NCBI GenBank assembly: GCA_016196825.1
Contig: JACPWY010000060.1
Span: forward strand, 1 to 64,000
Reading direction: 5' to 3'
Length of the DNA stretch: 64,000 bases
DNA from: Deltaproteobacteria bacterium
GTDB taxonomy: Bacteria; Bdellovibrionota; FAC87; UBA2466
The translations under genes were made by a program, and so were the position numbers. Shown here one piece after another: positions 8,346 through 17,240 of this stretch (its first letter is position 1; each line of letters begins with the position of its first letter). The notes under the pieces are model-generated. The model saw only the letters and a program-made list of their open reading frames with translations, was not told the origin of the DNA and did not search any database.

Positions 8346-9742
8346 CAATGGCCGAGACGCTCGCAGGCGTCCTTTCGAAGCCTTGGTTTGTGTTGGAAGA
8401 TTCCGGGTAAAATCTCGCCGCTGCCGATGGAATAGATCCAGCGACTTCCATTCTCTGAAGACACGATCTGCGCCTTCTTGGTGTATTCGGGCTGCTCGGT
8501 GTTGACTCCACTGCCCTCTTCCGAGTCCGGGCCTGAGCCACCAACATAGTTCACTCCACCCGTTGAAATAGAACCACTCTTCTGACCCAGGCCGTAGTTT
8601 TCGTCAGAGTATGTCATATTCATGAAACCGCCATCGGCCCCACCAGCCATGGCCGACACCGCACCTTTGGCGCCCGCTATCGCCCCGGCAATAGCCGCGC
8701 CTATACCGCCTCCGAAATCGGATGCGCCAAATCCAAACCCGCCTCCTGGGGGGGCGACGGCCGGCGGAGATGATGTTCCACCCAGCGTACCCAAGTTCAC
8801 CGTCTTCATCTTGGGGGCCGCGTTACTGTTCGCTATTGCGTCATCCGCACTGGGATCCGGAGACGGCGACGGTGCATTGGTCGGAGAAGACTTTGTCCGC
8901 TTGGCGGAGTAATCGGGCAACGACGAAGGCGAAGGCTTCGGTGTTGAAACCGGGTCATTCCCAAGGCTACTCGGGCTCGCCTGCGACCGACTCGCTGTCG
9001 TCTGGTCGTTCGAGCGGCTCCGATCGGTCTTGTGGTTTTCATCCTCTTTCGCACCACGCCGACTGGACTGACCGTTTTGATTCTGACCCGGGACTTGCTG
9101 ATTTTGGTTTGTCGAAGATCGTGGGCGATCGTTATCTTCATCGCGGTCCTTTCGATCCCGCGCCATCAGCATCTGGCGCAATCGCGCATCCTCAAGATCT
9201 CTCAAACGCTCCCGCACCAATTTGTCCTTGTCGGATTCTGAGGAGGAACCAGACGCCGCCGGAGTTTCGCCCCCAGCAAATGGATTTGCGAGTAGACCTC
9301 GCTCCTTCACGATTGAATTCATCGTCGACAGCAATTGGGCCCCAGTGGTTGAGCCAAAATTTTGCGCGAGTTCATCGAAGCCCTTCTTGAGCTGACTCTT
9401 TTGCGATTCGCTGATCGCAGGCACCTGATCCACTATTTTGGCAAAGGCCTCGGAGGTCATCCTAGGGGCCCCCTTCATCTCTTCCAGGAGTTTGCGGGAC
9501 AGCCCCAACACACCGGGATCGGGTAGGCGCCGCAAAGAATCCTCGAGGACCTGCGAAGCGTCACGCGTTGTTTCTTTCGCGGCCGCGCCCGAGGAACTGC
9601 CTGCTCCGCCCGTGGTTTTGGCGTTGGGTGTTTCGGCGACTTCAGGTTGAGAATGATCGGTAGCCGGATCGGCGGGCTCCGCCGACACGATATGCGAGAG
9701 AAGTAAAAGACCACTTGCTAAGACAACTAAGGCACGCATCAT
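8342..9742 (-). CDS. Exported Ser/Pro/Gly-rich low-complexity protein
   Basis: The ATG pair at 9742/9739 follows GGGAGCGA and starts a signal peptide (MMRALVVLASGLLLLSHIVSA), giving about 466 residues; the longer frame to 9847 lacks a ribosome site. After a helical N-terminal part (~100-200, including DQVPAISESQKSQLKKGF) comes an Arg/Asp/Asn/Gln-rich charged stretch, a Ser/Pro-rich stretch with SPSPDPS, and a Gly/Ala-rich stretch (GGGIGAAIAGAIAG). The tail ends with a Cys pair. Such composition suits a surface or matrix protein with a disordered linker. I do not recognise a family. It shares its 4-bp stop overlap with the exported UDG-like gene. Confidence 0.6.
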   Translation of the reverse strand: MMRALVVLASGLLLLSHIVSAEPADPATDHSQPEVAETPNAKTTGGAGSSSGAAAKETTRDASQVLEDSLRRLPDPGVLGLSRKLLEEMKGAPRMTSEAFAKIVDQVPAISESQKSQLKKGFDELAQNFGSTTGAQLLSTMNSIVKERGLLANPFAGGETPAASGSSSESDKDKLVRERLRDLEDARLRQMLMARDRKDRDEDNDRPRSSTNQNQQVPGQNQNGQSSRRGAKEDENHKTDRSRSNDQTTASRSQASPSSLGNDPVSTPKPSPSSLPDYSAKRTKSSPTNAPSPSPDPSADDAIANSNAAPKMKTVNLGTLGGTSSPPAVAPPGGGFGFGASDFGGGIGAAIAGAIAGAKGAVSAMAGGADGGFMNMTYSDENYGLGQKSGSISTGGVNYVGGSGPDSEEGSGVNTEQPEYTKKAQIVSSENGSRWIYSIGSGEILPGIFQHKPRLRKDACERLGHC

Positions 9743-9994
9743 TCGCTCCCAATCACGTCCATCACCGCTGCACAACTGAAGGATTAAGGGTGCAAAATAA
9801 AGGCCGAGGAACCTAGACTTGGGGAATACGCCCGGAACCGGTGCCAAGAACGGTCACCCGTGCGGACTTTATCGACGATAGCGAGTATTCAGACGGTGGG
9901 GTGGTAGACGCGGAGACCAGCGGAATGCGCATATGAGAATCAGCCGCCAGTCAAAACTTCTACGAAAACCTTCATAAACCTTCATCGAAAAATC

Positions 9995-10747
9995 CTAGTT
10001 CAAATCCGTCGGAGGGGAGCTCATTCGCGTCGAGGGGCGGATAGGAGTCCATTCGACCTTGTGGGTGGTCGAGTACAGATGGTCGCTGATGGTCTTGAGA
10101 AGTCGAGTTTTCAGACTGTAGTCGGCCTGGGTGGTCGGGCGAAAATTCGTGACGATGTCACGACACTCTCCCAATTTCAGATAGGTCTCCCTATCGGCAT
10201 TGGCCGTTGCCAGAGGCAGGTCGCTATCAATGTTTTCCAACGCCATGTATTCCTTGCGGGGAATACGCCCCGCGCGGATGCCGAGATCATTTGAGATGTG
10301 CAACACGAACTGAAAGCCGGTGTTCCCCTGGTCTAGGAAGGAGAACATCAGGTCGCCGTTTGCGCCCACCCACAGTTCGCTTTCATTGAGGCCATGAAAA
10401 TGGCGGCACCTGTCGGCGGTCCAATCCGGAATGAGTGACTCTCCCACCTTGCGAGGCGAGAGAAAGGCTCTCAAGCTCGCCTGACCACTGGGCACGAGCC
10501 GCGTGAAGGCAAATCGCAGAAAGCTTTCGCCCGCCGCCTGCAATGCCATGGTGGCCGCGAAGCGATGCCTCTCCAGCACAAGTTCCACGGTCAGTTCGTC
10601 GCCAACGGCGACTCCCAGTTCCTTTTTTTCGGTGACCGCTCTGAGAAAAGAGATATCGCACAGAACAAGCGAGATCCCGCCACCGTTAAGACGGCACTCG
10701 AGCAACGAGACTGGGTTCACCAGCGCCTTTTTTGCCTCCAACTCCAT
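9995..10747 (-). CDS. Uncharacterised protein, possible PilZ-like N-terminal barrel
   Basis: The track to 10834 would start at a TTG inside a palindrome with no ribosome site; the first ATG is at 10747, giving 250 residues, and even this has only a weak ribosome site. The first ~110 residues alternate short beta strands (VSLLECRLNGGGISLVLCDISF, then GDELTVELVLERHRF) in a way that resembles PilZ-type c-di-GMP barrels, but the RxxxR signature is not clear. The C-terminal part is unrecognised. It has no signal peptide or membrane segment. It is divergent from the thiolase operon across the 48-bp palindrome. Function unknown. Confidence 0.45.
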   Translation of the reverse strand: MELEAKKALVNPVSLLECRLNGGGISLVLCDISFLRAVTEKKELGVAVGDELTVELVLERHRFAATMALQAAGESFLRFAFTRLVPSGQASLRAFLSPRKVGESLIPDWTADRCRHFHGLNESELWVGANGDLMFSFLDQGNTGFQFVLHISNDLGIRAGRIPRKEYMALENIDSDLPLATANADRETYLKLGECRDIVTNFRPTTQADYSLKTRLLKTISDHLYSTTHKVEWTPIRPSTRMSSPPTDLN

Positions 10748-10822
10748 GAGAAACCAAAGTGTATGGACGCCCCTTCCCAAAGACAAGCCGTATTTCCACC
10801 AATCCCAATCCCCCGCGTCAGG

Positions 10823-10870
10823 AAAAGGTACCAAGTTACTTTTCGGCCGAAAAGTAACTTGGTACCTTTT
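10823..10870. repeat. 48-bp perfect palindrome
   Basis: The 24 bases from 10823 (AAAAGGTACCAAGTTAC...) are the exact reverse complement of the 24 bases ending at 10870, with centre CGG|CCG between 10846 and 10847. It contains two KpnI-type GGTACC sites in its arms. It sits in the divergent gap between the gene at 9995-10747 and the thiolase gene. It could be a large operator, a palindromic repeat family element, or a cruciform/hairpin. No other copy occurs in the window. Confidence 0.9.
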
Positions 10871-10899
10871 GGTAGGCAGATCGCGATTTTAGGGATAAT
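10869..10899 (+). promoter_or_regulatory. Possible thiolase promoter
   Basis: A TTGGTA at 10869-10874 and a GATAAT at 10894-10899 lie 19 bases apart, about 12 bases before the thiolase ATG. The -35-like element overlaps the end of the 48-bp palindrome, so a protein bound there could block transcription. Spacing is longer than ideal, so this is weak. Confidence 0.3.
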
Positions 10900-10910
10900 T
10901 TTTCGGCACT

Positions 10911-12083
10911 ATGGAAATTGTATTTGTTGCTGCAAAGAGAACCCCCTTTGGATCCTTCGGTGGATCTTTTCTTGGCCTCACCGCCACCGACCTGTGTGTC
11001 GAGGCAGCCAAGGCTGCCATCGCACAGAGTGGAGTGGCGCGGGAGCAGTTTGATCACGCAGTGATCGGAAACGTGATGCAGACCTCCACCGACGCCGCCT
11101 ACCTCGCCCGCCATGTTGCCTTGAGGAGTAACCTTCCCCAGACAATAGCTGCGGTCACCGTCAATCGTCTCTGCGGCTCCGGGTTCGAGGCCATAGCCGA
11201 TGGTGCCCGACGCCTCAAACTCGGCGAAGCCCAAGTTGTTTTGGTCGGCGGAACAGAGAGCATGAGCCAGGCCCCGTTTGCTCTGCGCGGCGTGCGCTTC
11301 GGCTACAAGATGGGACACCAGGACATGGAGGACACCCTCCTCGCCGGCCTCACCGATTCCTTCGCGAAAATGGCGATGTCAGGGACGGCAGAGAAGCTCG
11401 CCGAGATCCATAAGATCTCCCGAGAGGCCTGCGATGAATACTCCGCCCTTTCTCACGCCCGTGCGGCAAAATTCCTCTCAAGCCCGCACTACAGCGAAGA
11501 GGTCGTTCCGGTTGAGATCTTCAGTAAAAAGGGGAACGTTCGGATCGAGAAGGACGAGCATGTGCGCCCCGACTGCACACCCGAGGGGCTTAAGAAACTC
11601 CGCCCCGTTTTCAAGAAGGATGGTGTGATCACCGCCGGTAATGCCAGCGGCATGGTCGATGGCGCCTGCGCCCTCGTTATGACCACTCTCGATTTTGCCA
11701 ACGCGAACCGCCTCACGGTGCTGGGGCGCTTCGTGGATGGTTTCGCGATCGGTTGCGACCCGTCGATCATGGGCATCGGCCCCGTTCCCGCGATCCGCCA
11801 CCTCGTGGAGAAACACCGGCTTTCGATGCGCTCGCTCAAGGCCGTGGAGGTGAATGAGGCCTTTTCATCGCAATTCTTGGCCGTGGAAAAGGAGCTGGGT
11901 CTTCCGCGCGAGATTACCAACACCGGCGGCGGCGCCATTGCTATCGGCCATCCGCTCGGTGCTTCGGGGGCACGGCTGGTCGCCCACCTTCTCTATGATC
12001 TTAAAGCGCGGGGCGGCGGCCAAGCGATCGGATCGGCCTGCATCGGCGGTGGTCAAGGGATCGCGGTTCTCATCGAGAGCTAG
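10911..12083 (+). CDS. Acetyl-CoA C-acetyltransferase (thiolase)
   Basis: The 390-residue product is a full-length type-II thiolase. It has the acylated cysteine in NRLCGSGFEA (Cys88), the NEAF motif, the base His347 in AIGHPLGASGAR and the second catalytic Cys377 in SACIGGGQG. The family either condenses two acetyl-CoA to acetoacetyl-CoA or runs the reverse cleavage in fatty-acid degradation; which way it works here is unclear because no phaB, hbd or ato genes are adjacent. It lies 8 bases before lptD and is probably co-transcribed with it, an unusual pairing. Start is the ATG next to a possible GATAAT -10 box, leaving a very short leader. Confidence 0.9.
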   Translation: MEIVFVAAKRTPFGSFGGSFLGLTATDLCVEAAKAAIAQSGVAREQFDHAVIGNVMQTSTDAAYLARHVALRSNLPQTIAAVTVNRLCGSGFEAIADGARRLKLGEAQVVLVGGTESMSQAPFALRGVRFGYKMGHQDMEDTLLAGLTDSFAKMAMSGTAEKLAEIHKISREACDEYSALSHARAAKFLSSPHYSEEVVPVEIFSKKGNVRIEKDEHVRPDCTPEGLKKLRPVFKKDGVITAGNASGMVDGACALVMTTLDFANANRLTVLGRFVDGFAIGCDPSIMGIGPVPAIRHLVEKHRLSMRSLKAVEVNEAFSSQFLAVEKELGLPREITNTGGGAIAIGHPLGASGARLVAHLLYDLKARGGGQAIGSACIGGGQGIAVLIES

Positions 12084-12091
12084 GAGCCTCA

Positions 12092-14467
12092 ATGCGTTTG
12101 ATCGCCCTCTGTCTGATGCTCATCGGCGGCTGGGCCCTGGGTACCAATGTCGATTTCAAGGCCGATTTTTATGAGAGAAGCCTTGAGAGCGATACCGTCC
12201 ACGGAAAAGGGCACGCATCCATCCACACCGAAGATCGCGACGTGTGGGCCGACGAAATTGAGATCGACTTCAAATTGAACCGCGCTCTGGCCGTGGGCCA
12301 CGTCACAATCAAGGATTCCGATTCTGAGATCAGCGCAGTCCGCGTGAGCTACTCCCTCGATGGCGCCGAGACTATTCTTGATGACGCGGTTCTTGTCGCC
12401 CGTCAGATGGTGATCACGGGGGCGAGCCTCATCAAACGCGGCAAAAAGAACTACGAGATCGAGGAAGGAAGCTATACCAATTGCAACCTCGATAACCTGC
12501 CACCTGAGGAGGCCAAGACCTGCCGCTATCATTGGAAGGTCTATGGCCGTAAGTTCACAGTTGAGGTCGGTCGTTATGCCCACATCTCGGATGCCCTGGT
12601 GATGGTTGAGGACCTTCCGATCGCTTACACCCCTTACCTCATCGTGCCCGTAAAATCGGAACGGGAAAGCGGACTTCTTCTGCCCACTTTTTCTAACCAT
12701 ACCACCAAAGGCTCTGGCTTTTCCCTCCCCTACTATTGGGCGATCGCCGAGTGGCAGGACCTGGAATTCAATCCAAGTTTCTATTCCAAGACCGGCTATG
12801 ACCTAGGACTCACGTATCGGTACAGCTATTCGAAGGAATCTCTCGGATTCTTGCGTTACAACGTTTTGCAGAGGCAATTTGGCGGCTCGCCCCTCCAACA
12901 ATATGACATTCGGGGCGGCAATCAGGCCCTGGGCTTCATCGGCGAATCGAGCGTTTACACGCATCACGCTGTCCAATTGAGCAACGCTGATCGGATTCTC
13001 GCCGAGATGAGGCGCGTTTCAAACCCGATCTATACCGTCGACTACGCCGGTAATATCGATTCCTCCGCCGATCTTGCGAGCCTTCGATCCCAGGTGACCT
13101 ACTCCCACTCGGGTGAGACCTCCTACTTTGGTGCGGGGGTGATCGATCACCAATCGATGGTTGTTTCGCGGGATTCCGGTATTGATGGGGGCGGCGTCAC
13201 GCAGCTGCCACTGCTACTCTTCTCGCGCCCCTCTCGCGGCTTCCTTGGAGACTGGCTTTCGTTTGAGTTCGACACCGAGTGGGCCAACTTCTACCGTCCG
13301 GGCCTCGGTTACGATCAGGTTCCAGCGATAATCAATCCGGAGGGACCCAATGCGGACCCCAACCCCAATTTCCATTCGGGCAATTACATTCGAACCGGCC
13401 AGAGGCTCTTCGCTGAGCCTCGCCTAGTGGCCAACGTTCCCATGCCCCCCGGGTTTCAATTCCAGCCCATCCTCAAGGGGGGCACGCTCGGTTACCTTTT
13501 TTCGATTCCCGAACCCCAAAGTCTCTTTCGTTTTTATACCAATATTGAGATCCCGATTTCGCTGTATCTCTCCAAGGTCTACCGTGATAGCGCCGGTACG
13601 CCGGTTTTGAGCCACGTGATCCAACCGCGTATCGTTTACGCCAAGAACCTCTTTCGCAGCCTCAACCCCAATGCACCATTTTTTTCTCTCCCCGCCAGTC
13701 ACTCCTTCGCCAGCGCGGTGCCGACCGACGCGCTGACGCCGATGAATCCCACCTTCGACGCCCGCGATCTGCTTTCGCGATTCGAATATGTTCGTTTTGA
13801 GTTGATTAACCGATTTCGCAAACGCACCGGACCCGGCCAGTCGAGCCGCGTTTTCGCATTTCAGGTGGCCGAGCAAATCAACATTCGAAGCCAACAGCTA
13901 GAATCCGATAAGCACGAAGCTAACGATCCCACCTTCGATCCGACTGCCTTCGCCAATGATCCTCGTTATGCCAAAAGCCTGGGCCCTATTGAGGCTCTGG
14001 CGGAGTTTTCCTTGGGAAGATTCACCGGACAACTCCAAGCCAATTATCAACTCTCCCCAGTGAAAAAGGTGGCGCCGGCTGCTCCGGATGACCAATCCCC
14101 ATTTTACGAAAGCGATTTCTCGGGCGGGATTGAATACCGCGCTGAGCGCGACTTCATCGCTCTTTCCACCCGTCTCCAAAATCGCGCCGATTGGAACCAA
14201 ACCGAACAAACCGCCCGGTTTTCATTCGCCAAAAGCCTGCCCCCCCTCCCCGATATCGAGGGAGACATAGAATACTCACCGAAGGTGGGCAAACTCATTC
14301 GATACGGGCTCGCCGCGACGTTCGCCTCCCGTCCAGCCTCCTGTTGGAGCATCACCGCTCGGGTAGGAGAAGACAATATGCAGAACTCAAGCTTAAGGAC
14401 CTTCACCTACTCGGTTTCATTTCGCTTTGATTTCGGATCGCCTGGCCATATGTTACCGACGATATGA
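12092..14467 (+). CDS. lptD: LPS-assembly outer membrane protein LptD
   Basis: The 791-residue protein has a signal peptide (MRLIALCLMLIGGWALG), an OstA-like jellyroll (residues ~25-130, with GHASIHTEDRDVWADEIEI and a DSEISAVRVSY strand) and a C-terminal beta-barrel of ~600 residues ending in aromatic-rich strands (FTYSVSFRFDFG). LptD, with LptE, inserts lipopolysaccharide into the outer leaflet. Cysteines at the jellyroll/barrel junction (NCNLDN...TCRYH) are placed like those forming disulfides in known LptD. Its presence is strong evidence of a classical Gram-negative outer membrane. It starts 8 bases after the thiolase stop and its stop overlaps the next gene by 4 bp. Confidence 0.88.
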   Translation: MRLIALCLMLIGGWALGTNVDFKADFYERSLESDTVHGKGHASIHTEDRDVWADEIEIDFKLNRALAVGHVTIKDSDSEISAVRVSYSLDGAETILDDAVLVARQMVITGASLIKRGKKNYEIEEGSYTNCNLDNLPPEEAKTCRYHWKVYGRKFTVEVGRYAHISDALVMVEDLPIAYTPYLIVPVKSERESGLLLPTFSNHTTKGSGFSLPYYWAIAEWQDLEFNPSFYSKTGYDLGLTYRYSYSKESLGFLRYNVLQRQFGGSPLQQYDIRGGNQALGFIGESSVYTHHAVQLSNADRILAEMRRVSNPIYTVDYAGNIDSSADLASLRSQVTYSHSGETSYFGAGVIDHQSMVVSRDSGIDGGGVTQLPLLLFSRPSRGFLGDWLSFEFDTEWANFYRPGLGYDQVPAIINPEGPNADPNPNFHSGNYIRTGQRLFAEPRLVANVPMPPGFQFQPILKGGTLGYLFSIPEPQSLFRFYTNIEIPISLYLSKVYRDSAGTPVLSHVIQPRIVYAKNLFRSLNPNAPFFSLPASHSFASAVPTDALTPMNPTFDARDLLSRFEYVRFELINRFRKRTGPGQSSRVFAFQVAEQINIRSQQLESDKHEANDPTFDPTAFANDPRYAKSLGPIEALAEFSLGRFTGQLQANYQLSPVKKVAPAAPDDQSPFYESDFSGGIEYRAERDFIALSTRLQNRADWNQTEQTARFSFAKSLPPLPDIEGDIEYSPKVGKLIRYGLAATFASRPASCWSITARVGEDNMQNSSLRTFTYSVSFRFDFGSPGHMLPTI

Positions 14468-15135
14468 AGCGAACGCTCTGGATAATCGGCACCCCGCTCG
14501 ACGACACGGGTACGCTTCCGGCGGCCGCGGTTGAAGCTATCGCGGGGTGCGCGCTTATTGTTGGGGAGACCCGAAAGGCGACAATGCGGCTCCTCGCTCA
14601 CTCAGGGTTGCGATTGCCGGAAGATCGGTTTTTATTTCTGGACCACGAGCCCCCAAAGAAAGAGATCGTCTCTCAACTCAAAGGGGCCACCGGGAACGTG
14701 GCCCTCCTGTCTGACACCGGGATGCCGATTCTCTTTGATCCGGGTGCGGATGTTTTGGAGGCGGCCCGCGCCATCGGATTCGCGATTCGCACACTCCCGG
14801 CGGCCACCTCCTGGGGAACGGCCTGCGCGTTGAGCGGTTTCGCGCCCCCCTTCTTGATTCATGGATTCCTTCCTCAGAAGGCGCCGGACCGATTGGCTGC
14901 ACTACAAAACATCAAACCTCTTAAACTGAACGTCGTGTTGCTCGACACCCCCTACCGATTCCAAACTCTCCTCGAGGAAAGCATCAAAGTTTTCGGCGGA
15001 AAACAGGAAGCGTTTCTCGCCTGGGAGATCGCACGCGCGGGTGAGTGGTACGGCTGGGGAACCGTCAACGAGTTGGCCAAGGCCCCTCTTCCCAAAAAGG
15101 GCGAGTTCATTCTGATTTTGAAAAGACTCACCTAA
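14464..15135 (+). CDS. RsmI-like tetrapyrrole methylase-family methyltransferase (divergent)
   Basis: The 223-residue protein has the tetrapyrrole-methylase SAM fold of RsmI: an N-terminal LWIIGTPLDDTG in place of the usual GTPIGNLxD, VGETRKATMRLL in place of AEDTRxTxxLL, and LLSDTGMPILFDPGA. It is shorter than RsmI (~280) and lacks the usual C-terminal extension. The canonical RsmI is at 45249-46091, so this is a paralogue whose substrate may differ. Members of this shorter group are usually annotated only as SAM-dependent methyltransferases. Its ATG overlaps the lptD stop (ATGA), so it is translationally coupled to lptD. Confidence 0.75.
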   Translation: MKRTLWIIGTPLDDTGTLPAAAVEAIAGCALIVGETRKATMRLLAHSGLRLPEDRFLFLDHEPPKKEIVSQLKGATGNVALLSDTGMPILFDPGADVLEAARAIGFAIRTLPAATSWGTACALSGFAPPFLIHGFLPQKAPDRLAALQNIKPLKLNVVLLDTPYRFQTLLEESIKVFGGKQEAFLAWEIARAGEWYGWGTVNELAKAPLPKKGEFILILKRLT

Positions 15136-15186
15136 AAGCCTCCCCTTTTAGTGTTGAAATGCCGATGAGACAACTAGGAAACCCCT

Positions 15187-16296
15187 ATGCCCTCGTCAGC
15201 AAGCAAATTGGGTCTGGTGCTGCCCGCCGGTGGGGCTCGGGCTGCCTATCAGGTGGGGGTTCTTCGTGAGATAGCCCTCCGATACCCGGAGTTCGCGCCG
15301 AAAATTTTCTGCGGCATCTCCGCCGGCTCTATTAACGCGGCATTTCTCGCACAAGGAGAGCCGATTCAACAGGCCTGCGATCACCTCTACGAACTCTGGC
15401 AGAAGCTCCAATTTACCGAGGTGATGCGGACCAATTTTTCTTCCCTCTTCCAAATGTTCGCAAGGTGGGGCTACGACCTTTTTCTCTCCAAGGTCACACG
15501 CCGCCTCAAATTGAATTCGCTCCTTGATGCAAGCCCCCTCGGCCAGACGCTGCTGAGCCACATCCGCTTCTCGCGTATCTCGCGCTCCATCGAGAACGGC
15601 ACCATCATCGGGCTTGCCGTCACCGCAACGAATTATCACACAGGAATGTGCACGATATTTTTCGAGACTAACCAAGACACGCCGGAATGGCGGCGGGAAG
15701 GCAGAATGGGAAACCGTGCTTTCATCCGGGCGCGCCACATTATGGCGTCATGCTCGATCCCGATTCTTTTCGAGCCAGTCCACATCGGTGACTCTCTCTA
15801 TGGAGACGGCTCGCTGCGCTTCAATTATCCCTTCAGCCCCTGTATCCACATGGGTGCTACGCACGTACTCGCCGTCGGAATCCGCGCACCAATCCCGGTC
15901 ATCCCCCGCGTTGAAACAAAGCCCGCCTCGCACCTCTCCATGGGCTTCATTGCCGGCGCCGTCTTAAACTCCATTTTTCTCGATAGCCTTGAGACCGACT
16001 ACGAACACCTTGTACGGCTCAATCAGGAGACGGGTTCCGGCGGATCACTCCGAAATGTGAAGGCTCTCCTCATCCGCCCAAGCACCGATTTAGGAATGAT
16101 GGCCAAGGACTATCTCCACGAAGTGCCATTCCATTTTCGCCAACTCTTGAAAAGCGTCGCCAACCCAGAAGAGCTCGGCGATCTCTTAAGCTACCTCATG
16201 TTCAGCCCAGGCTACATCAACGCGCTCCTTGAGCTCGGCAAGAAAGACGCCGCGGCCCAAGAGGACGCGATCAAGGAATTCGTGAAGACTCTTTGA
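15187..16296 (+). CDS. Patatin-like phospholipase
   Basis: The 369-residue product has the full patatin set: the Gly-rich oxyanion loop LPAGGARAAYQVGVL, the nucleophile Ser46 in GISAGS, and Asp207 in YGDGS, forming the Ser-Asp dyad. Patatins hydrolyse acyl chains from phospholipids or other lipids. The oxyanion loop has Ala-Arg-Ala after GG rather than the common GG-x-R/K-G, a mild variant. There is no signal peptide or autotransporter barrel, so it probably acts inside the cell or is released by another route. The start is the ATG at 15187, following AGGAAA. It lies 51 bases after the RsmI-like gene and may share its transcript. Confidence 0.88.
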   Translation: MPSSASKLGLVLPAGGARAAYQVGVLREIALRYPEFAPKIFCGISAGSINAAFLAQGEPIQQACDHLYELWQKLQFTEVMRTNFSSLFQMFARWGYDLFLSKVTRRLKLNSLLDASPLGQTLLSHIRFSRISRSIENGTIIGLAVTATNYHTGMCTIFFETNQDTPEWRREGRMGNRAFIRARHIMASCSIPILFEPVHIGDSLYGDGSLRFNYPFSPCIHMGATHVLAVGIRAPIPVIPRVETKPASHLSMGFIAGAVLNSIFLDSLETDYEHLVRLNQETGSGGSLRNVKALLIRPSTDLGMMAKDYLHEVPFHFRQLLKSVANPEELGDLLSYLMFSPGYINALLELGKKDAAAQEDAIKEFVKTL

Positions 16297-16305
16297 GGGG
16301 TGGGA

Positions 16306-16680
16306 TCAGCCGCCTAGAATCGCAGCGAGACGATCAATTCGGCCTTCCATTCGATCACTCCGCTCGGTCAGATTGTTGAGACCATCGAGCACAATGCGGT
16401 TCTCATTTCGCTGTTCTTCCATCAAGACCAGAGTGCGGTGATGCATCGTCATTATCGTCTCAAGCTTCGCATCGATCGAACTGAACCTTGAATCAATCGC
16501 ACTGAACTTCGAATCCATTGTACTCAGCTTCGAATCAGTCGCACTGAACCTCGAATCAATCAAACTGAGCTTCGAATCAATCCTGTGTCCCAACGCTCGG
16601 ATCTCAGACTTGAGCTCGGAGCGAACACGTTTGACAAGACCGACTGTTGCCGGCGCGGTGTCATGGGTTAGCTTTTTCAT
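16306..16680 (-). CDS. Small heptad-repeat coiled-coil protein
   Basis: The 124-residue product is mostly one long coiled coil. Residues ~30-75 consist of tandem seven-residue units such as IDSKLSL, IDSRFSA, TDSKLST and MDSKFSA, and the rest continues as a helix (LEEQRNENRIVL-type charge pattern) to the C-terminus. There is no signal peptide or membrane helix. The units are encoded by 21-bp DNA repeats (16469-16582) that have begun to diverge. Such proteins often form rods, tethers or trimers; the function here is unknown. It is convergent with the patatin gene, 9 bases from its stop, and upstream lies the IHF-like gene on the same strand. Confidence 0.7.
   Translation of the reverse strand: MKKLTHDTAPATVGLVKRVRSELKSEIRALGHRIDSKLSLIDSRFSATDSKLSTMDSKFSAIDSRFSSIDAKLETIMTMHHRTLVLMEEQRNENRIVLDGLNNLTERSDRMEGRIDRLAAILGG
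16469..16582. repeat. 21-bp coding tandem repeat
   Basis: Five to six units of 21 bp, starting at 16469, 16490, 16511, 16532, 16553 and 16574, each beginning GAATC (or GCATC) and ending near GAACTTC/GAGCTTC. They encode heptads of the coiled coil in the 16306-16680 gene. Units differ at a few positions each. The period matches one heptad exactly, so gain or loss of units would keep the frame. Confidence 0.85.
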
Positions 16681-16812
16681 GAGATCGATTCTTATGGAGT
16701 GGCGGTGGCAAAAGCAATGAAAGATCGCACTGGATCACAAGCGATCCAACTTTCAGACTCACGTTCAGTTTTCGGTCAGATGCCCGTCGGCGGGCGCCGA
16801 GGGGAAGAAGTA

Positions 16813-17163
16813 TTATTCGGCGTCGTCGTCATCATCGCCGGCGCTGCCGGGACTGACCTGCGACGGGAGCTGGCTTGATTTGCCGTTAATGCCGTCCCGC
16901 AGAATGCGACTCGGTGTGAAGGTCAACACTTTGCGCGCGCTGATCTCCATTGCTTGGCCGGTCTGAGGATTACGACCCATGCGGGACTTTTTCTGACGCA
17001 CCCGGAACTTCCCAAACCCGGAGATTTTTATCGAGTCACCCTTGCACAACTCTTCTTTCATATTCTCGAACACGAGCTCCACCAGGTCGGCCGCCTCTTT
17101 TTTTGAGAAACCGACCTTCTCATAGACCGAATCAATCAGTTCAGCTTTGGTGAGTGTCGACAT
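16813..17163 (-). CDS. ihfA: Integration host factor / HU-family DNA-binding protein
   Basis: The 116-residue protein matches the HU/IHF fold: an N-terminal helical pair (LTKAELIDSVYEKVGFSKKEAADLVE), FGKFRVRQKKSRMGRNPQTG with the conserved RNPQTG beta-arm, and KVLTFTPSRIL. The arm sequence and ISARKVLTFTPS fit the IHF-alpha branch best. It bends DNA and helps architecture of replication and transcription complexes. It has an extra C-terminal tail ending in a run of acidic residues (DDDDDAE), not found in E. coli IHF. RBS GAAGGAG lies ahead of the ATG and an AT-rich TATAAT-containing stretch lies further up. Confidence 0.85.
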   Translation of the reverse strand: MSTLTKAELIDSVYEKVGFSKKEAADLVELVFENMKEELCKGDSIKISGFGKFRVRQKKSRMGRNPQTGQAMEISARKVLTFTPSRILRDGINGKSSQLPSQVSPGSAGDDDDDAE

Positions 17164-17240
17164 GAAGTTCTCCTTCGGTGCGTAATAATATTATATTAAT
17201 CATTTCAAGAAGGTGCCACCCTAAATCCCGACCTGAGGGA

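Noticed and set aside
10748-10834. TTG start at 10834 for the 9995-10747 gene
   Set aside because: It lies inside the 48-bp palindrome with no ribosome site; the ATG at 10747 is more likely.
16469-16582. CRISPR-like short repeats
   Set aside because: The 21-bp units are contiguous coding heptads with no spacers.
17164-17240. sigma54 promoter (TGGCAC) before the IHF gene
   Set aside because: The -12 GC element and the required spacing are missing.
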